Shown: positions 18,448-27,261, counted from the first letter of the stretch. The stretch is 64,000 bases of DNA from Cryobacterium sp. MP_M3 (GCF_015752155.1 NZ_JADOVI010000013.1:1-64000), one strand, 5' to 3'. Numbers and translations are program-made. Notes: generated from the sequence alone by a model not told the origin.

Positions 18448-20139
18448 ATGACCACACGCAGGGAAGTACTCCAGCTGGGCGCATTCGGTGCGCTCGGCAT
18501 CGCCGGGATGAAGGGCGGCAAGGACCCTGTCCCCAGCGTTCCCGCCGTCCCCCTCCTCACCTCGAGCCAGCTGGCCCCCCAGAACATGCCGGTGCCCTAC
18601 GCCGGGGTGTTCCGCCGCCCACCCGAACTGGCGCCGTTCGAGACGGGCTTCGACGACGGCGACCCGATGCGGCCGTTCGCCCGCTACGCCCTCACCCAGA
18701 AACTCGGCCAGGCCCAGTTCGTGCCCGGGCTGTCGACGACGGTCGCCGGCTACAACGGCATCTTCCCCGGGCCGACCATCCGGGCCCGCCAGGGCACCCG
18801 GATCGAGGTCCGGATCCGCAACGGCCTGCCGCAGAGCGGCCTGCTGCACCCGAACGCCTTCCGCACGGTCACCCACCTGCACGGCTCGGCGTCGCTTCCG
18901 CAGTACGACGGCTACGCCAACGACTTCACCGTGCCCGGCAACGTGAAGAACTACCACTACCCCAACTGGCAGACGGCCCGCACGCTCTGGTACCACGACC
19001 ACAACCACCACGTCACCGCGCAGAACGTGTACTCCGGGCTGGCCGGGTTCTACCCGCTCTCCGACCGGTTCGAGCGGGCCCAGCTCCCGCAGGGCGAATA
19101 CGACGTGCCGCTGATGATGTCCGACGCCATGTTCAAGGCCGACGGGTCCCTCGGCTACAACGACAACGGGCACAACGGGCTGTGGGGCGACATCATCATG
19201 GTCAACGGGGTGCCCTGGCCGACCATGAAGGTCAAGCCGCGGCTGTACCGCTTCCGGGTGCTCGTCGCATCCATCTCCCGGTCCTACCGTCCGGCCCTTT
19301 CGACGGGGGACCCGGTCTACGTGGTCGGCACGGATGCCGGGATGGTGCCCGTCGTGCAGGCCGTGCCGTCCTGGCGGCAGGGCACTGCCGAACGCTACGA
19401 GATCCTGATCGACTTCCGCCGGTACCGGACGGGCCAGACGGTCGATCTGCAGAACCTGAGCAACAAGAACAACGTCGACTTCGCCAACACCGGCAAGATC
19501 ATGCGGTTCGAGGTGGTCGCGGACTCCGGCCCGGCGTCGATGTCGGCCATTCCGACCACCCTGGAAGACGGCGGGGCGCTCAACCCGTCCCGCGGCGGCA
19601 TCGCGACGATGGCGCTCACCGCGGACATGGCCAAGGTGAAGCGACAACTTCGGGTGACCAAGGAAAACGGCAACTGGGTGATCAACGGCGACACCTGGGA
19701 CACGGTGGAGAAGTCGGGGTTCACCAAGCTGTTCGGCAATCCCCAGCCGTACGACGTCGAGGAGTGGACCATCATCAACGCCTCGGGCGGCTGGTTCCAC
19801 CCCGTGCACATCCACCTCATCGACGCGAAGATCACCGGGCGCAACACGAACGGCGGCAAGCCGTTCGCCTGGGAAACCGGGCCGAAGGATGTCTTCTACG
19901 CGGGCGAGAACGAGTCCATCACGGCGCTGATGCAGTTCGACACCGGGGCGGATGCCGGCGGGCGCTACATGATCCACTGTCACAACCTCGTGCACGAAGA
20001 CCACGACATGATGGTGCAGTTCTCGGTGGGCGACTGGCGCAACAACGACCCGATCGCCTCGGATCGTCCCGTGCCCGACACCACGCCGATCGATTCGTTC
20101 CCGCCGGTGTACCTGCCCGGCTTCCCGGCGGGAACCTGA
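18448..20139 (+). CDS. Tat-exported multicopper oxidase (CotA/bilirubin-oxidase-like)
   Basis: A 563-aa protein. The N-terminus has a twin-arginine export motif (TTRREVLQLGA) and a short hydrophobic stretch. All four copper signatures are intact: HLHG at 143-146, WYHDH at 181-185, HPVHIH at 451-456 and HCHNLVHEDHDMM at 510-522. The last provides the type-1 Cys511 and probable axial Met521. Three cupredoxin domains are expected from the length. Enzymes of this kind oxidise phenolics, bilirubin or Mn(II) and reduce O2 to water. GGAGAG lies 3 nt before the ATG. It is followed after 1 nt by a lipoprotein gene, so the two are one transcript. Confidence 0.92.
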   Translation: MTTRREVLQLGAFGALGIAGMKGGKDPVPSVPAVPLLTSSQLAPQNMPVPYAGVFRRPPELAPFETGFDDGDPMRPFARYALTQKLGQAQFVPGLSTTVAGYNGIFPGPTIRARQGTRIEVRIRNGLPQSGLLHPNAFRTVTHLHGSASLPQYDGYANDFTVPGNVKNYHYPNWQTARTLWYHDHNHHVTAQNVYSGLAGFYPLSDRFERAQLPQGEYDVPLMMSDAMFKADGSLGYNDNGHNGLWGDIIMVNGVPWPTMKVKPRLYRFRVLVASISRSYRPALSTGDPVYVVGTDAGMVPVVQAVPSWRQGTAERYEILIDFRRYRTGQTVDLQNLSNKNNVDFANTGKIMRFEVVADSGPASMSAIPTTLEDGGALNPSRGGIATMALTADMAKVKRQLRVTKENGNWVINGDTWDTVEKSGFTKLFGNPQPYDVEEWTIINASGGWFHPVHIHLIDAKITGRNTNGGKPFAWETGPKDVFYAGENESITALMQFDTGADAGGRYMIHCHNLVHEDHDMMVQFSVGDWRNNDPIASDRPVPDTTPIDSFPPVYLPGFPAGT

Positions 20140-20140
20140 A

Positions 20141-20938
20141 ATGAACGGCGTCGTCCGCACGGCCACGGTGGTGCTCCTCGCTTTCGCGTTGAGCGGGTGC
20201 ACCGCCGTGGCCCCTGGTCCGGGCCAGACCGGCGGCGCGGCCGGGGTCACGGCCGCGCTCAGCGCAGAGGCGGTCTCCGACGTCGGCAATGCCCGGCCGG
20301 CGGTGAGCTACGACGGCCTGATGGTTCGCCGCCGGGTGGTGGTGGCGATCCACCCGAACGACGGGGCCGACCTCGTCGCGCTCCGCCGGGAACTGAACCG
20401 GGCGGCGGCCAGGGAACACCTGTTCCTGGCCGACGTCTCGCCTGACGTCCTCGACGCGGTGGTACTCGAGCATCTGGTGCCCGAGGTGATCGTGGCCCTG
20501 CCGGACGGGGCGACCCTGAGCGACGCCGGCAGGCTGATCGACCCGGCAGGCTACCCGGGCGGGGCGTTCCCCGGTGCCAGCCACTTCCATGTGGACTCCG
20601 TGCTGGTGCACGAACTGCGGTTCTCGATCCGGTCGAAGGATCCGGCCGGGCTGGCCGACGCCATCGATCGGGAGGGGATCCTGTCGGATGCCCTCGGCAA
20701 CTACGAGAGCACCGCCCGGACGGGCAGGCTCGACCTCGAGTACACCGGCCCGCTGCTCGGGGACGCCCTTGTCGAGTCGGTGCGGGCCGCCATCGCGCGG
20801 GCCGCCCACGCGCATCCCGGCGCCGTCACGGTCGGCCCCCGCTCAGAGAGCGGGACGGGCGTGGACATGGCCGCCGAGCCGGCCCCGGCGGCGCCCGGAG
20901 AGGATGTCCCGGCCGGCGACGGCCACGAGCACGGTTAG
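20141..20938 (+). CDS. Lipoprotein of unknown function, coupled to the multicopper oxidase
   Basis: A 265-aa protein with a lipoprotein signal (MNGVVRTATVVLLAFALSGC; the lipobox Cys is residue 20). I do not recognise the fold. The body has a VSYDGLMVRRRVVVAIHPNDGADLVALRRE segment, a HFHVDSVLVHE segment and a C-terminal Ala/Pro-rich tail ending GHEHG. It starts 1 nt after the oxidase stop, so it may anchor, metallate or assist the two secreted oxidases at the membrane surface. Its stop overlaps that of the convergent kinase gene by 4 bp. Confidence 0.75.
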   Translation: MNGVVRTATVVLLAFALSGCTAVAPGPGQTGGAAGVTAALSAEAVSDVGNARPAVSYDGLMVRRRVVVAIHPNDGADLVALRRELNRAAAREHLFLADVSPDVLDAVVLEHLVPEVIVALPDGATLSDAGRLIDPAGYPGGAFPGASHFHVDSVLVHELRFSIRSKDPAGLADAIDREGILSDALGNYESTARTGRLDLEYTGPLLGDALVESVRAAIARAAHAHPGAVTVGPRSESGTGVDMAAEPAPAAPGEDVPAGDGHEHG

Positions 20939-22272
20939 TCCCGGTCGAGGGTCGCCACGACCGTGGTGCCCTCGCCCGCCCGGGAGGTGATGGCAAGGTC
21001 GCCGCCGGCGACCCGCACGGTGTCCCGCATGATCCGGAGGCCCAGGTGGCCGTGGGGCGAACCTTTCTCCGGATCGAAGCCGCAACCGTCGTCCCGCACC
21101 GTCAGGGTCGTGCGGTCCCCGTCCTGCGCGAGGGTGAGCTCGACCCGGCCGGCGCCGGCGTGTTTGACGGTGTTGGCCAGGGCTTCCCTGGCCACCCGGT
21201 AGAGCAGGGCGGTCCGGTCCCGGTCGAGTTCGATCCGTTCGGGGAGTGCGACGTGCGCCTCGATGCCCTTCCCGGCGAGGGGATCGGCGAGGCGCAGGAG
21301 CGCCTCGGCCAGGCCCAGCGCGTCGAGGTCGGGGGGATACAGTTCGGTGGTCATGGCCCGAAGGGCGCCGAGGTTGCGTTGGAGGATCGCGCGGGCCCGG
21401 CCGAAGAGCGGGCGCTCTCCGGCCAGTCCGTGCCTCTCTTCCGCCTCGAAGGCGTAGGAAAGCCCGGCGAGGTCCTGGATGACCTCATCGTGCAGTTCGC
21501 GGGCGATCCGCCGGCGTTCGAAGTCCGAGGCCACGATTGCATGCTGGAGCAGCCGCCGCCGGGCGGCCTGGTGGGCCTGGATGCGCCGGGCCAGCCCGAT
21601 TGCGGGCAGGAGCTGTCCCAGCTGCAGCGCGAGCAGGGACAGGGCGAAGGCCGGAATGATCTCCGCGATCAGGGTCGTCTGCTCCTTCTGCACGGCCTCG
21701 TCGTCGAAGTAGGCCTCGAACATGAGCGGCCGGCCCGCGGCATCCGTGGTGCGCACGTTGATCTCCACCAGCTCGCCCAGGGCGTAGTCCTGCTCGTTGT
21801 CGACGCGGCGCTGGGTGCCGAACGATGCTCGTTCCGGGCCCCCGGCCAGCAGGTCGGAGCTCCAGCGGGGGAGCGGGAAGCTGCGGCCGATCAGTGAGGG
21901 GAGGTCGGAGTAGATGATCCGGCCGTTCGGGTCCCACACCTTCACCCGCACGATGTAGTCGCCGTCCAGCCAGGGCGCGAGCTTGTCGTCGAGAGCCCGC
22001 AGGGCGGACGGATCGCCGGCGCGAAGCCCGTCCGTGACGAGCGGTGCGACCGTGTGGTCGGCGAGTTGGTGGGTGTGCTCGGTGGCCGCTGTCAGGGTGT
22101 GCTGCTCCGCCTGGCCGCGGATCCAGAGGGCCACCGGCACGGAGATCGCCACCAGGGACACCAGCCCGATGAGCAGGAACCGGGTGACGGCGGAGCGCAC
22201 CTCGGACCGCTCGATCGCCCGCCCGTCGTCGAAGGGGAACGGGGCGGATTCCTGCGTCGCCGGTCTAGACAT
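20935..22272 (-). CDS. Membrane sensor histidine kinase (HisKA_3/NarL-partner type)
   Basis: A 445-aa protein. Two membrane helices (about 32-52 and 205-235) enclose an extracytoplasmic sensor region of about 150 residues (ADHTVAPLVTDGLRAGD, VRVKVWDPNGRIIYSD). The cytoplasmic HisKA_3 domain has the phosphoacceptor His261 in RIARELHDEVIQDL. The ATPase domain shows REALANTVKHAGA and the G box VRDDGCGFDPE plus GHLGLRIM. It lies downstream of its response regulator gene (17-bp gap) and is convergent with the oxidase operon, a possible regulatory target. Confidence 0.9.
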   Translation of the reverse strand: MSRPATQESAPFPFDDGRAIERSEVRSAVTRFLLIGLVSLVAISVPVALWIRGQAEQHTLTAATEHTHQLADHTVAPLVTDGLRAGDPSALRALDDKLAPWLDGDYIVRVKVWDPNGRIIYSDLPSLIGRSFPLPRWSSDLLAGGPERASFGTQRRVDNEQDYALGELVEINVRTTDAAGRPLMFEAYFDDEAVQKEQTTLIAEIIPAFALSLLALQLGQLLPAIGLARRIQAHQAARRRLLQHAIVASDFERRRIARELHDEVIQDLAGLSYAFEAEERHGLAGERPLFGRARAILQRNLGALRAMTTELYPPDLDALGLAEALLRLADPLAGKGIEAHVALPERIELDRDRTALLYRVAREALANTVKHAGAGRVELTLAQDGDRTTLTVRDDGCGFDPEKGSPHGHLGLRIMRDTVRVAGGDLAITSRAGEGTTVVATLDRD

Positions 22273-22289
22273 TCTCCGGCGCCGTCGGA

Positions 22290-22937
22290 TCAGGCATGTT
22301 CGCTCACCCCGACGAGCCCGAGCCGGGTGGCGCTCACGACGGCCTCGAGCTGGGAATGCACCTCGAGCTTCGCGAGGATGGACTTCACGTAACCGCGGCA
22401 GGTGTTCTCGGAGATTCCCAGGGCCAGGGCGTTGGCCCGCACGTCGTTCCCCTCCGCCATCAGCCGGAGCACCTCGAGTTCGCGGCGGGTGAGGGTCTGC
22501 ACCGCCGGCTCGTCCTCGTGCAGCCGCCACTGCGCGCTCAACTGGGCGACCAGCGACGGGTGCACCAGGAACCCTCCGGCCCTGGCGTGGCGGAGGGTGT
22601 CCAGCATCCCGGCCAGGGAGCCGTCCTTGGGCAGGAACGCGCACACCCCGATGGCGGCGGCCTGTTCGAGGGCCTCCGGGGTGGGGTCGCCGGTCAACAT
22701 CACGATCCGGGTCTCGGGCGCCTGGGCCAGGATCAGGGCGGCGATGCCGAGGCCGCTGCCGTCGGGCAGGTGGTAGTCCATCACCACGAGGTCGGGCTTC
22801 AGGTCGCGGCACAGCTCGATCGCCCGTCGGCCGCTGTCGGCCGAGCCGACCGTGATCAGGTCCGGTTCGCGGTCGAGGGCTCCCATCAGGAGCTCGGCGA
22901 AGGTCGTGTGGTCGTCGACGATGAGGATCCGGATCAT
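22290..22937 (-). CDS. NarL/FixJ-family response regulator
   Basis: A 215-aa protein. The receiver domain has IRILIVDDHTTFAELL and phospho-acceptor Asp54 in LVVMDYHLP, with the conserved Thr of VMLTGD and Lys of FLPKDGS. The C-terminal LuxR-type helix-turn-helix is LTRRELEVLRLMAEG followed by ALALGISENTCRGYVKSILAKL. The start at 22937 is preceded by CCAGGAGCG. It forms a pair with the downstream sensor kinase; gene order is regulator first. The 239-bp stretch between this gene and hutH shows nothing beyond simple GC-rich sequence and presumably holds the promoter. Confidence 0.92.
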   Translation of the reverse strand: MIRILIVDDHTTFAELLMGALDREPDLITVGSADSGRRAIELCRDLKPDLVVMDYHLPDGSGLGIAALILAQAPETRIVMLTGDPTPEALEQAAAIGVCAFLPKDGSLAGMLDTLRHARAGGFLVHPSLVAQLSAQWRLHEDEPAVQTLTRRELEVLRLMAEGNDVRANALALGISENTCRGYVKSILAKLEVHSQLEAVVSATRLGLVGVSEHA

Positions 22938-23176
22938 GGCGCTCCTGGGCGGGGAGTCGGTGGTGCGGGGGTGGATCAATGCGCGGCCGGAGGGAGCGCG
23001 CCCGCATTCGGGTGTGGGCGGCGTGTCCGGATTCTCAGTATGCGCGCGGCCCTGCGGCCGGTCCACTGCCCGGCTCGCCCCAGTTCAGGGACTAGCGGAG
23101 ACTCGATTCTGGTGCGTGGGGCCCTGATCCGGGCGCGACCCCGGCCTCAGCCCCGGGCACGGCTCCGGCTCCGGCT

Positions 23177-24772
23177 TCAGACGAGCGGCCCGGTGACGGC
23201 GGCCGCGGCATCCGTCACCGCGCCGGACGCCACCAGGTGCACGACCGCCTCGATCTCGGGGGAGAGGAACCGGTCGTGGCCCGGGCCCTCGGCCACGGTG
23301 CGCACCAGGTCGCGCACAGCGCCGGTCGCGGCGCCCGGCCGCACCGGGGCGCGCAGGTCGAGGGAGCGCGCGGCGGTCATGATCTCGATCGCGAGCACCC
23401 GCTGCAGGCCGTCGATCGAGTGGCGCAGCTTGCGGGCCGCGGCCCAGCCCATCGACACGTGGTCCTCCTGCATGGCCGAGGACGGGATCGAGTCGACGGA
23501 TGCCGGCACCGCCAGGCGTTTGAGCTCGGAGACGATCCCGGCGGCGGTGTACTGCGCGATCATCAGCCCGGAGTCGACGCCGACCTCGTGCGCGAGGAAC
23601 GGCGGCAGGCCCTTGTTGCGGTGCGCGTCGAGGTGCCGGTCGGTGCGGCGCTCGCTCATGCTGGCGACGTCGGCCGCGGCGATCGCGAGGAAGTCGAGCA
23701 CGTAGCCGACCGGGGCGCCGTGGAAGTTGCCGTTGGACTGCACCCGGCCGTCGAGGGTGACGACGGGGTTGTCGACCGCGCTGGCGAGCTCGCGCCCGGC
23801 GATCAGCGCGGCGTGGTCGGCCGTGTCGCGGGCGGCGCCGTGCACCTGCGGGGAGCAGCGCAGCGAGTAGGCGTCCTGCACGGTGGGGTCGTCCGGGCCG
23901 GCGTGGCTGGCCAGCAGCGGGGAGCCGTGCAGCAGCGCGCGCAGGTTGCCTGCGCTCTGGGCCTGGCCGAGCTGGGGGCGGAGGGCTTGCAGGTCGGCGG
24001 CGAAGGTCGCATCCGTGCCGAGCAGAGCCTCGACGCTCATCGCGGCGGCGATGTCGGCCGTCGTGAGCAGCCGGGTCAGGTCGGCCAGGGCGAGCACCAG
24101 CATGCCGAGCATGCCGTCGGTGCCGTTGATCAGGGCGAGGCCCTCCTTCTCGGCGAGCACAACCGGCGTGATGCCGGCCGCGGCGAGGGCAGCCTGGCCG
24201 CTCATCGGCGTGCCGGCGGCGTCACGCACCCGGCCCTCGCCCATCACCGCGAGGGCGCAGTGGGCGAGCGGGGCCAGGTCGCCGGAGCAGCCGAGCGAGC
24301 CGTATTCGTGCACGACGGGGGTGATCCCGGCGTTGAGCACGGCGGCGTAGGTCTCGGCGGTGACCGGGCGCACCCCCGTGCGGCCGGTCATCAAGGTCGA
24401 CAGGCGCAGCAGCATGAGCGCGCGCACCACCTCGCGTTCCACCTCGGGGCCGCTGCCGGCGGCGTGCGAGCGCACCAGGCTGGCCTGCAACTGGGCGCGG
24501 CGGTCGCTCGTGATGAAGGTGGTCGCCAGGGCGCCGAAGCCGGTGGAGATGCCGTAGTGCGGGTTGACGTCGTTGGCCAGGCCTTCGATGATCCGCCTGG
24601 TGGCGGCGACTCCGTCCAGGGCGGCCGGGTCGAGCACGATCGGGGCGTCCAGCCGGGCGACTGCGACCAGGTCGGCGAAGGAGACCGGGCCGGCGCCGAC
24701 GGTGACGACCGCGGGGCGGACGGACGCGGGGAGGGCGGATGCGGGCGTGACGGCTGCGTGGCTGAGGGACAT
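23177..24772 (-). CDS. hutH: Histidine ammonia-lyase (HutH)
   Basis: A 531-aa enzyme that deaminates L-histidine to urocanate. Seen: the catalytic region NPHYGISTGFGALAT, the prosthetic-group segment GSLGCSGDLAPLAH, NGTDGMLGML, a QDAYSLRCSPQVHGAARD stretch, GNFHGAPVGYVLDFLAIA and QEDHVSMGWAAA. The MIO-forming tripeptide is Cys162-Ser163-Gly164 rather than the commoner Ala-Ser-Gly; I recall such a Cys variant from streptomycete histidases. The start at 24772 is preferred over an upstream GTG/ATG adding 12 residues. It lies 14 kb from the rest of the hut genes and is divergent from an IclR gene. Confidence 0.95.
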   Translation of the reverse strand: MSLSHAAVTPASALPASVRPAVVTVGAGPVSFADLVAVARLDAPIVLDPAALDGVAATRRIIEGLANDVNPHYGISTGFGALATTFITSDRRAQLQASLVRSHAAGSGPEVEREVVRALMLLRLSTLMTGRTGVRPVTAETYAAVLNAGITPVVHEYGSLGCSGDLAPLAHCALAVMGEGRVRDAAGTPMSGQAALAAAGITPVVLAEKEGLALINGTDGMLGMLVLALADLTRLLTTADIAAAMSVEALLGTDATFAADLQALRPQLGQAQSAGNLRALLHGSPLLASHAGPDDPTVQDAYSLRCSPQVHGAARDTADHAALIAGRELASAVDNPVVTLDGRVQSNGNFHGAPVGYVLDFLAIAAADVASMSERRTDRHLDAHRNKGLPPFLAHEVGVDSGLMIAQYTAAGIVSELKRLAVPASVDSIPSSAMQEDHVSMGWAAARKLRHSIDGLQRVLAIEIMTAARSLDLRAPVRPGAATGAVRDLVRTVAEGPGHDRFLSPEIEAVVHLVASGAVTDAAAAVTGPLV

Positions 24773-24825
24773 ACTCCGATTGGACACCAGTGCGAGCCAG
24801 GCCACCACTCATTTAGACTGGCTGA

Positions 24826-24843
24826 TGTCCGGTACCCCGGACA
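24826..24843. promoter_or_regulatory. Palindromic candidate operator between hutH and iclR
   Basis: TGTCCGG-TACC-CCGGACA is a perfect 7-bp dyad in the 88-bp divergent spacer, 17 bp before the iclR ATG. Position and symmetry suit binding by the adjacent IclR protein to control both genes. Neither a protein-DNA match nor a consensus was checked. Confidence 0.6.
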
Positions 24844-24860
24844 GTTCAGGAGGGGGTCGC

Positions 24861-25634
24861 ATGGCCGGCTCCAAGGTTCCCGCGGCGGAAGGCACGCTGC
24901 GCATCCTCTCCCACCTGGCGGTGCAGCGCGGTCCGGTGCCGGCTTCGGCGATCGCCACGACGCTCGGCCTGCCGCGGTCGACCGTCTACGATCTCCTCGC
25001 CGTGCTCACCGAGCAGGGCTTCGTGCTCCACCTGCCGGAGGAGCGCCGCTACGGGCTGGGCGTCGCCGCCTTCGAGCTGAGCTCCGGCTTCTCCCGGCAG
25101 CAGCCGCTGTCCCACCTCGGCCGCCCGCTGATCGCCGCGCTCGTCGACCGGATCGGCGAGAGCGCGCACCTCGTCGTGCTGCACGGCCGGGACGTGGTCT
25201 ACCTGATCGAGGAGCGGGCGCCGCGGCGGCCCTCGCTGGTGACGGATGTCGGCGTGCGCCTGCCCAGCCACCTCACCGCGAGCGGGCGGGCCCTTCTCGC
25301 GGCGCTGCCGAATGCCCAGTTGCGCGCGCTGTACCCGAACGCGGCGGCATTCGCCGCCCGCGACGGGCAGGGTCCCCGCACGTCCGGTGAGCTGCGCCGG
25401 CTGCTGGAGCGGGTGCGGGCCGACGGGTTCGCCCAGGAGGACGGCGAGATCACGGCGGGGATGGCATCCGTGGCCGTGGCGGTGCGGGACCACGCCGGCT
25501 GGCCGGCGGCGGGGATCGCGGTCACCTTCCCCCGGGAGCGGATCGCCCCGGCGGAGTGGCCGGCCCTCGCCGCCGAACTGGCCGGCACCGCCGCGGAACT
25601 CTCCCGCCGCATCCGCGGGCGTCCGGCCGGCTGA
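24861..25634 (+). CDS. IclR-family regulator divergent from hutH
   Basis: A 257-aa protein. The winged helix (GTLRILSHLAVQRGPVPASAIA, GLPRSTVYDLLAVLTEQGFV) is followed by the IclR effector domain ([67 protein letters not shown]). The ATG at 24861 is chosen because of the strong AGGAGGGGG 4-12 nt upstream; an ATG at 24825 would add 12 residues across the palindrome. It probably controls hutH. It differs clearly in sequence from the IclR protein of the main hut operon, so the two are not recent duplicates. Confidence 0.9.
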   Translation: MAGSKVPAAEGTLRILSHLAVQRGPVPASAIATTLGLPRSTVYDLLAVLTEQGFVLHLPEERRYGLGVAAFELSSGFSRQQPLSHLGRPLIAALVDRIGESAHLVVLHGRDVVYLIEERAPRRPSLVTDVGVRLPSHLTASGRALLAALPNAQLRALYPNAAAFAARDGQGPRTSGELRRLLERVRADGFAQEDGEITAGMASVAVAVRDHAGWPAAGIAVTFPRERIAPAEWPALAAELAGTAAELSRRIRGRPAG

Positions 25635-25675
25635 GCGCTCGCTCTCAGAGCCTCGATCTGCCTCCCGAAGCTGCC

Positions 25676-26050
25676 TCAGCCGGCGAACAGGGCGATCAGC
25701 AGGGCAACGTAGACGACGACGAACACGGCCGGCGTCACGAACCGCACCACGTTCACCCAGGGTGCCGCCGACAGGATGCGCCGGGTGACGGCCGACGTGC
25801 CGCCCACGGCCCGCAGGTCGGCGATGACGGCCAGGGCTTCATTGGCGGCGTTGATCTGCACCAGCGCACCGAGGATGCCGGAGGCCAGCAGCACGCCGGC
25901 GGCCGCGACCCGCACGCTCGGGTCGGCTGTGGCCAGGCCCAGGGCCAGGAAGCCCACCAGTGCCGTGAGCAGGAAGGTGGGGGCGACCTGGGACACGATG
26001 ACGTGCCAGCGGGTCTTGATCCACAGGTTGATGAGCTCGGATTCAGTCAT
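25676..26050 (-). CDS. Small membrane protein of unknown function
   Basis: A 124-aa protein with about three hydrophobic segments: QVAPTFLLTALVGFLALGLA, VRVAAAGVLLASGILGAL and VVRFVTPAVFVVVYVALLIAL. The soluble N-terminus starts TESELINLWIKTRWHVIV. I do not recognise a family. It has its own start at 26050 and lies 72 bp downstream of the following esterase gene's stop in the same direction. Confidence 0.7.
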   Translation of the reverse strand: MTESELINLWIKTRWHVIVSQVAPTFLLTALVGFLALGLATADPSVRVAAAGVLLASGILGALVQINAANEALAVIADLRAVGGTSAVTRRILSAAPWVNVVRFVTPAVFVVVYVALLIALFAG

Positions 26051-26122
26051 GCGGGGCTCCACTCCGGTCGCCGCGGACGGACGACATGGTCCTATTCTTG
26101 CGCCCATCCGGCGCATCACGGC

Positions 26123-27151
26123 TCAACGTCCGAGCGCCCCGTGCAGGAACGCGGCGACTCGTGCGCGCATGCCCTCGTCGAGGATGCCGATCGAATGCAC
26201 CGTGCCGGGCACCGTGACCAGCTCGTGGTCGATGCCGAGGCGTTCGAGGTTCGTGGCGAAGCGGGTGGCCTGGGCGAGGGGGATGAATTCGTGGTCGGAC
26301 TGGCCGATGAAGACGGGCGGGTCGGTGCGGTCGAGCCGGCGCGCCGGCGATGCGGCGACCGCCTGGGGGCAGTCGGCGAGCGACGAACAGCCGAGGTAGC
26401 GGAGCACGAGGTTCTGCAGCCGCTCCGAGGCCCCGTCGGTGGCGAGGGCCTGGCCGGTCAGGTCCGTCGGCCCGGAGAGTTCGGCGACCGCGGCGACGCG
26501 TGACCCCTCGGTGAGCGGGCCGGTGCCGCGGGTGCCCAGGAGCAGGGCGAGGTTCGCGCCGGCCGAACCGCCGAAGGCGCCGATCCGGGCCGGGTCGATG
26601 CCGAACCGTGCCGCGTTGTCGGGCCGGCGGATCCACTCCACGGCTGTGGCGAGGTCGTCGATCGCGGCGGGGAACACCGAGGCAGGGGCGAGGCCGTAGT
26701 CGACCGAGTACGCGACGAACCCTTCCGAGGCGAGCCATTCGCAGACGCCGCGCCAGTCGTCGTTGGCCTTGTCCCCGCGCACCCAGCTGCCGCCGTGGAT
26801 GGACACCACCGCGGGCAGCGCCGCGGCGCCGGGTGTGCCGGGGGTCGATCCGGCCGGGGAGCACACGTCGAGGGCGAGCGGGGTGCCGTCGGCCTCGGTC
26901 GTGTAGACGACGTCGGTCGTGACCGTCACGCCCGCCGGCTTGGCGAACGTGCGGATGCCGAGCAGCGATGTGCGGGGCGCTCCGACGGCGGTGCCCTTGG
27001 ACGCGGCGATGGTCGCGTCGGGGACCGTGGTGCCCGACTGCAGCCCGGCCAGGCCGGCGGTGCCGACGAGGGCGATGGCGAAGACGGTCAGGACGGTGAG
27101 CAGGCGGGCGCGGCGGCTGCCGAATCGGGTGTGGGGAAGGCGGGTTTTCAC
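26123..27151 (-). CDS. Exported alpha/beta-hydrolase (BD-FAE/carboxylesterase type)
   Basis: A 342-aa protein from a GTG with CGGAGC 6 nt upstream. An N-terminal signal segment (about residues 15-37) precedes the alpha/beta-hydrolase fold. The oxyanion motif SIHGGSW, nucleophile elbow GAFGGSAGANLALLL, an acid-region PPVFIGQSDHEFIPL and a His near VPGTVHSIG form a complete triad. It matches the HSL/BD-FAE-like esterase group, so a short-chain ester or polysaccharide-ester substrate is likely. The enzyme probably acts outside the membrane. Confidence 0.85.
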   Translation of the reverse strand: MKTRLPHTRFGSRRARLLTVLTVFAIALVGTAGLAGLQSGTTVPDATIAASKGTAVGAPRTSLLGIRTFAKPAGVTVTTDVVYTTEADGTPLALDVCSPAGSTPGTPGAAALPAVVSIHGGSWVRGDKANDDWRGVCEWLASEGFVAYSVDYGLAPASVFPAAIDDLATAVEWIRRPDNAARFGIDPARIGAFGGSAGANLALLLGTRGTGPLTEGSRVAAVAELSGPTDLTGQALATDGASERLQNLVLRYLGCSSLADCPQAVAASPARRLDRTDPPVFIGQSDHEFIPLAQATRFATNLERLGIDHELVTVPGTVHSIGILDEGMRARVAAFLHGALGR

Positions 27152-27261
27152 GAGTGCTCCGAAGTGCGGGGGTATGCCTTGAGAATAGATCGTCTTCCAC
27201 CGGGCGGCGAATCCCGTTCGGGGGCCGAGTCTCAGGACGTGGGGGGCTGCCGCACCGGCTC

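Noticed and set aside
12580-20289. A 2569-codon open frame on the minus strand opposite the peroxidase and oxidase genes
   Set aside because: It is a GC-bias shadow. Its translation is Arg/Val/Gly/His-rich low-complexity sequence with no domain, while the plus-strand frames have complete catalytic motifs.
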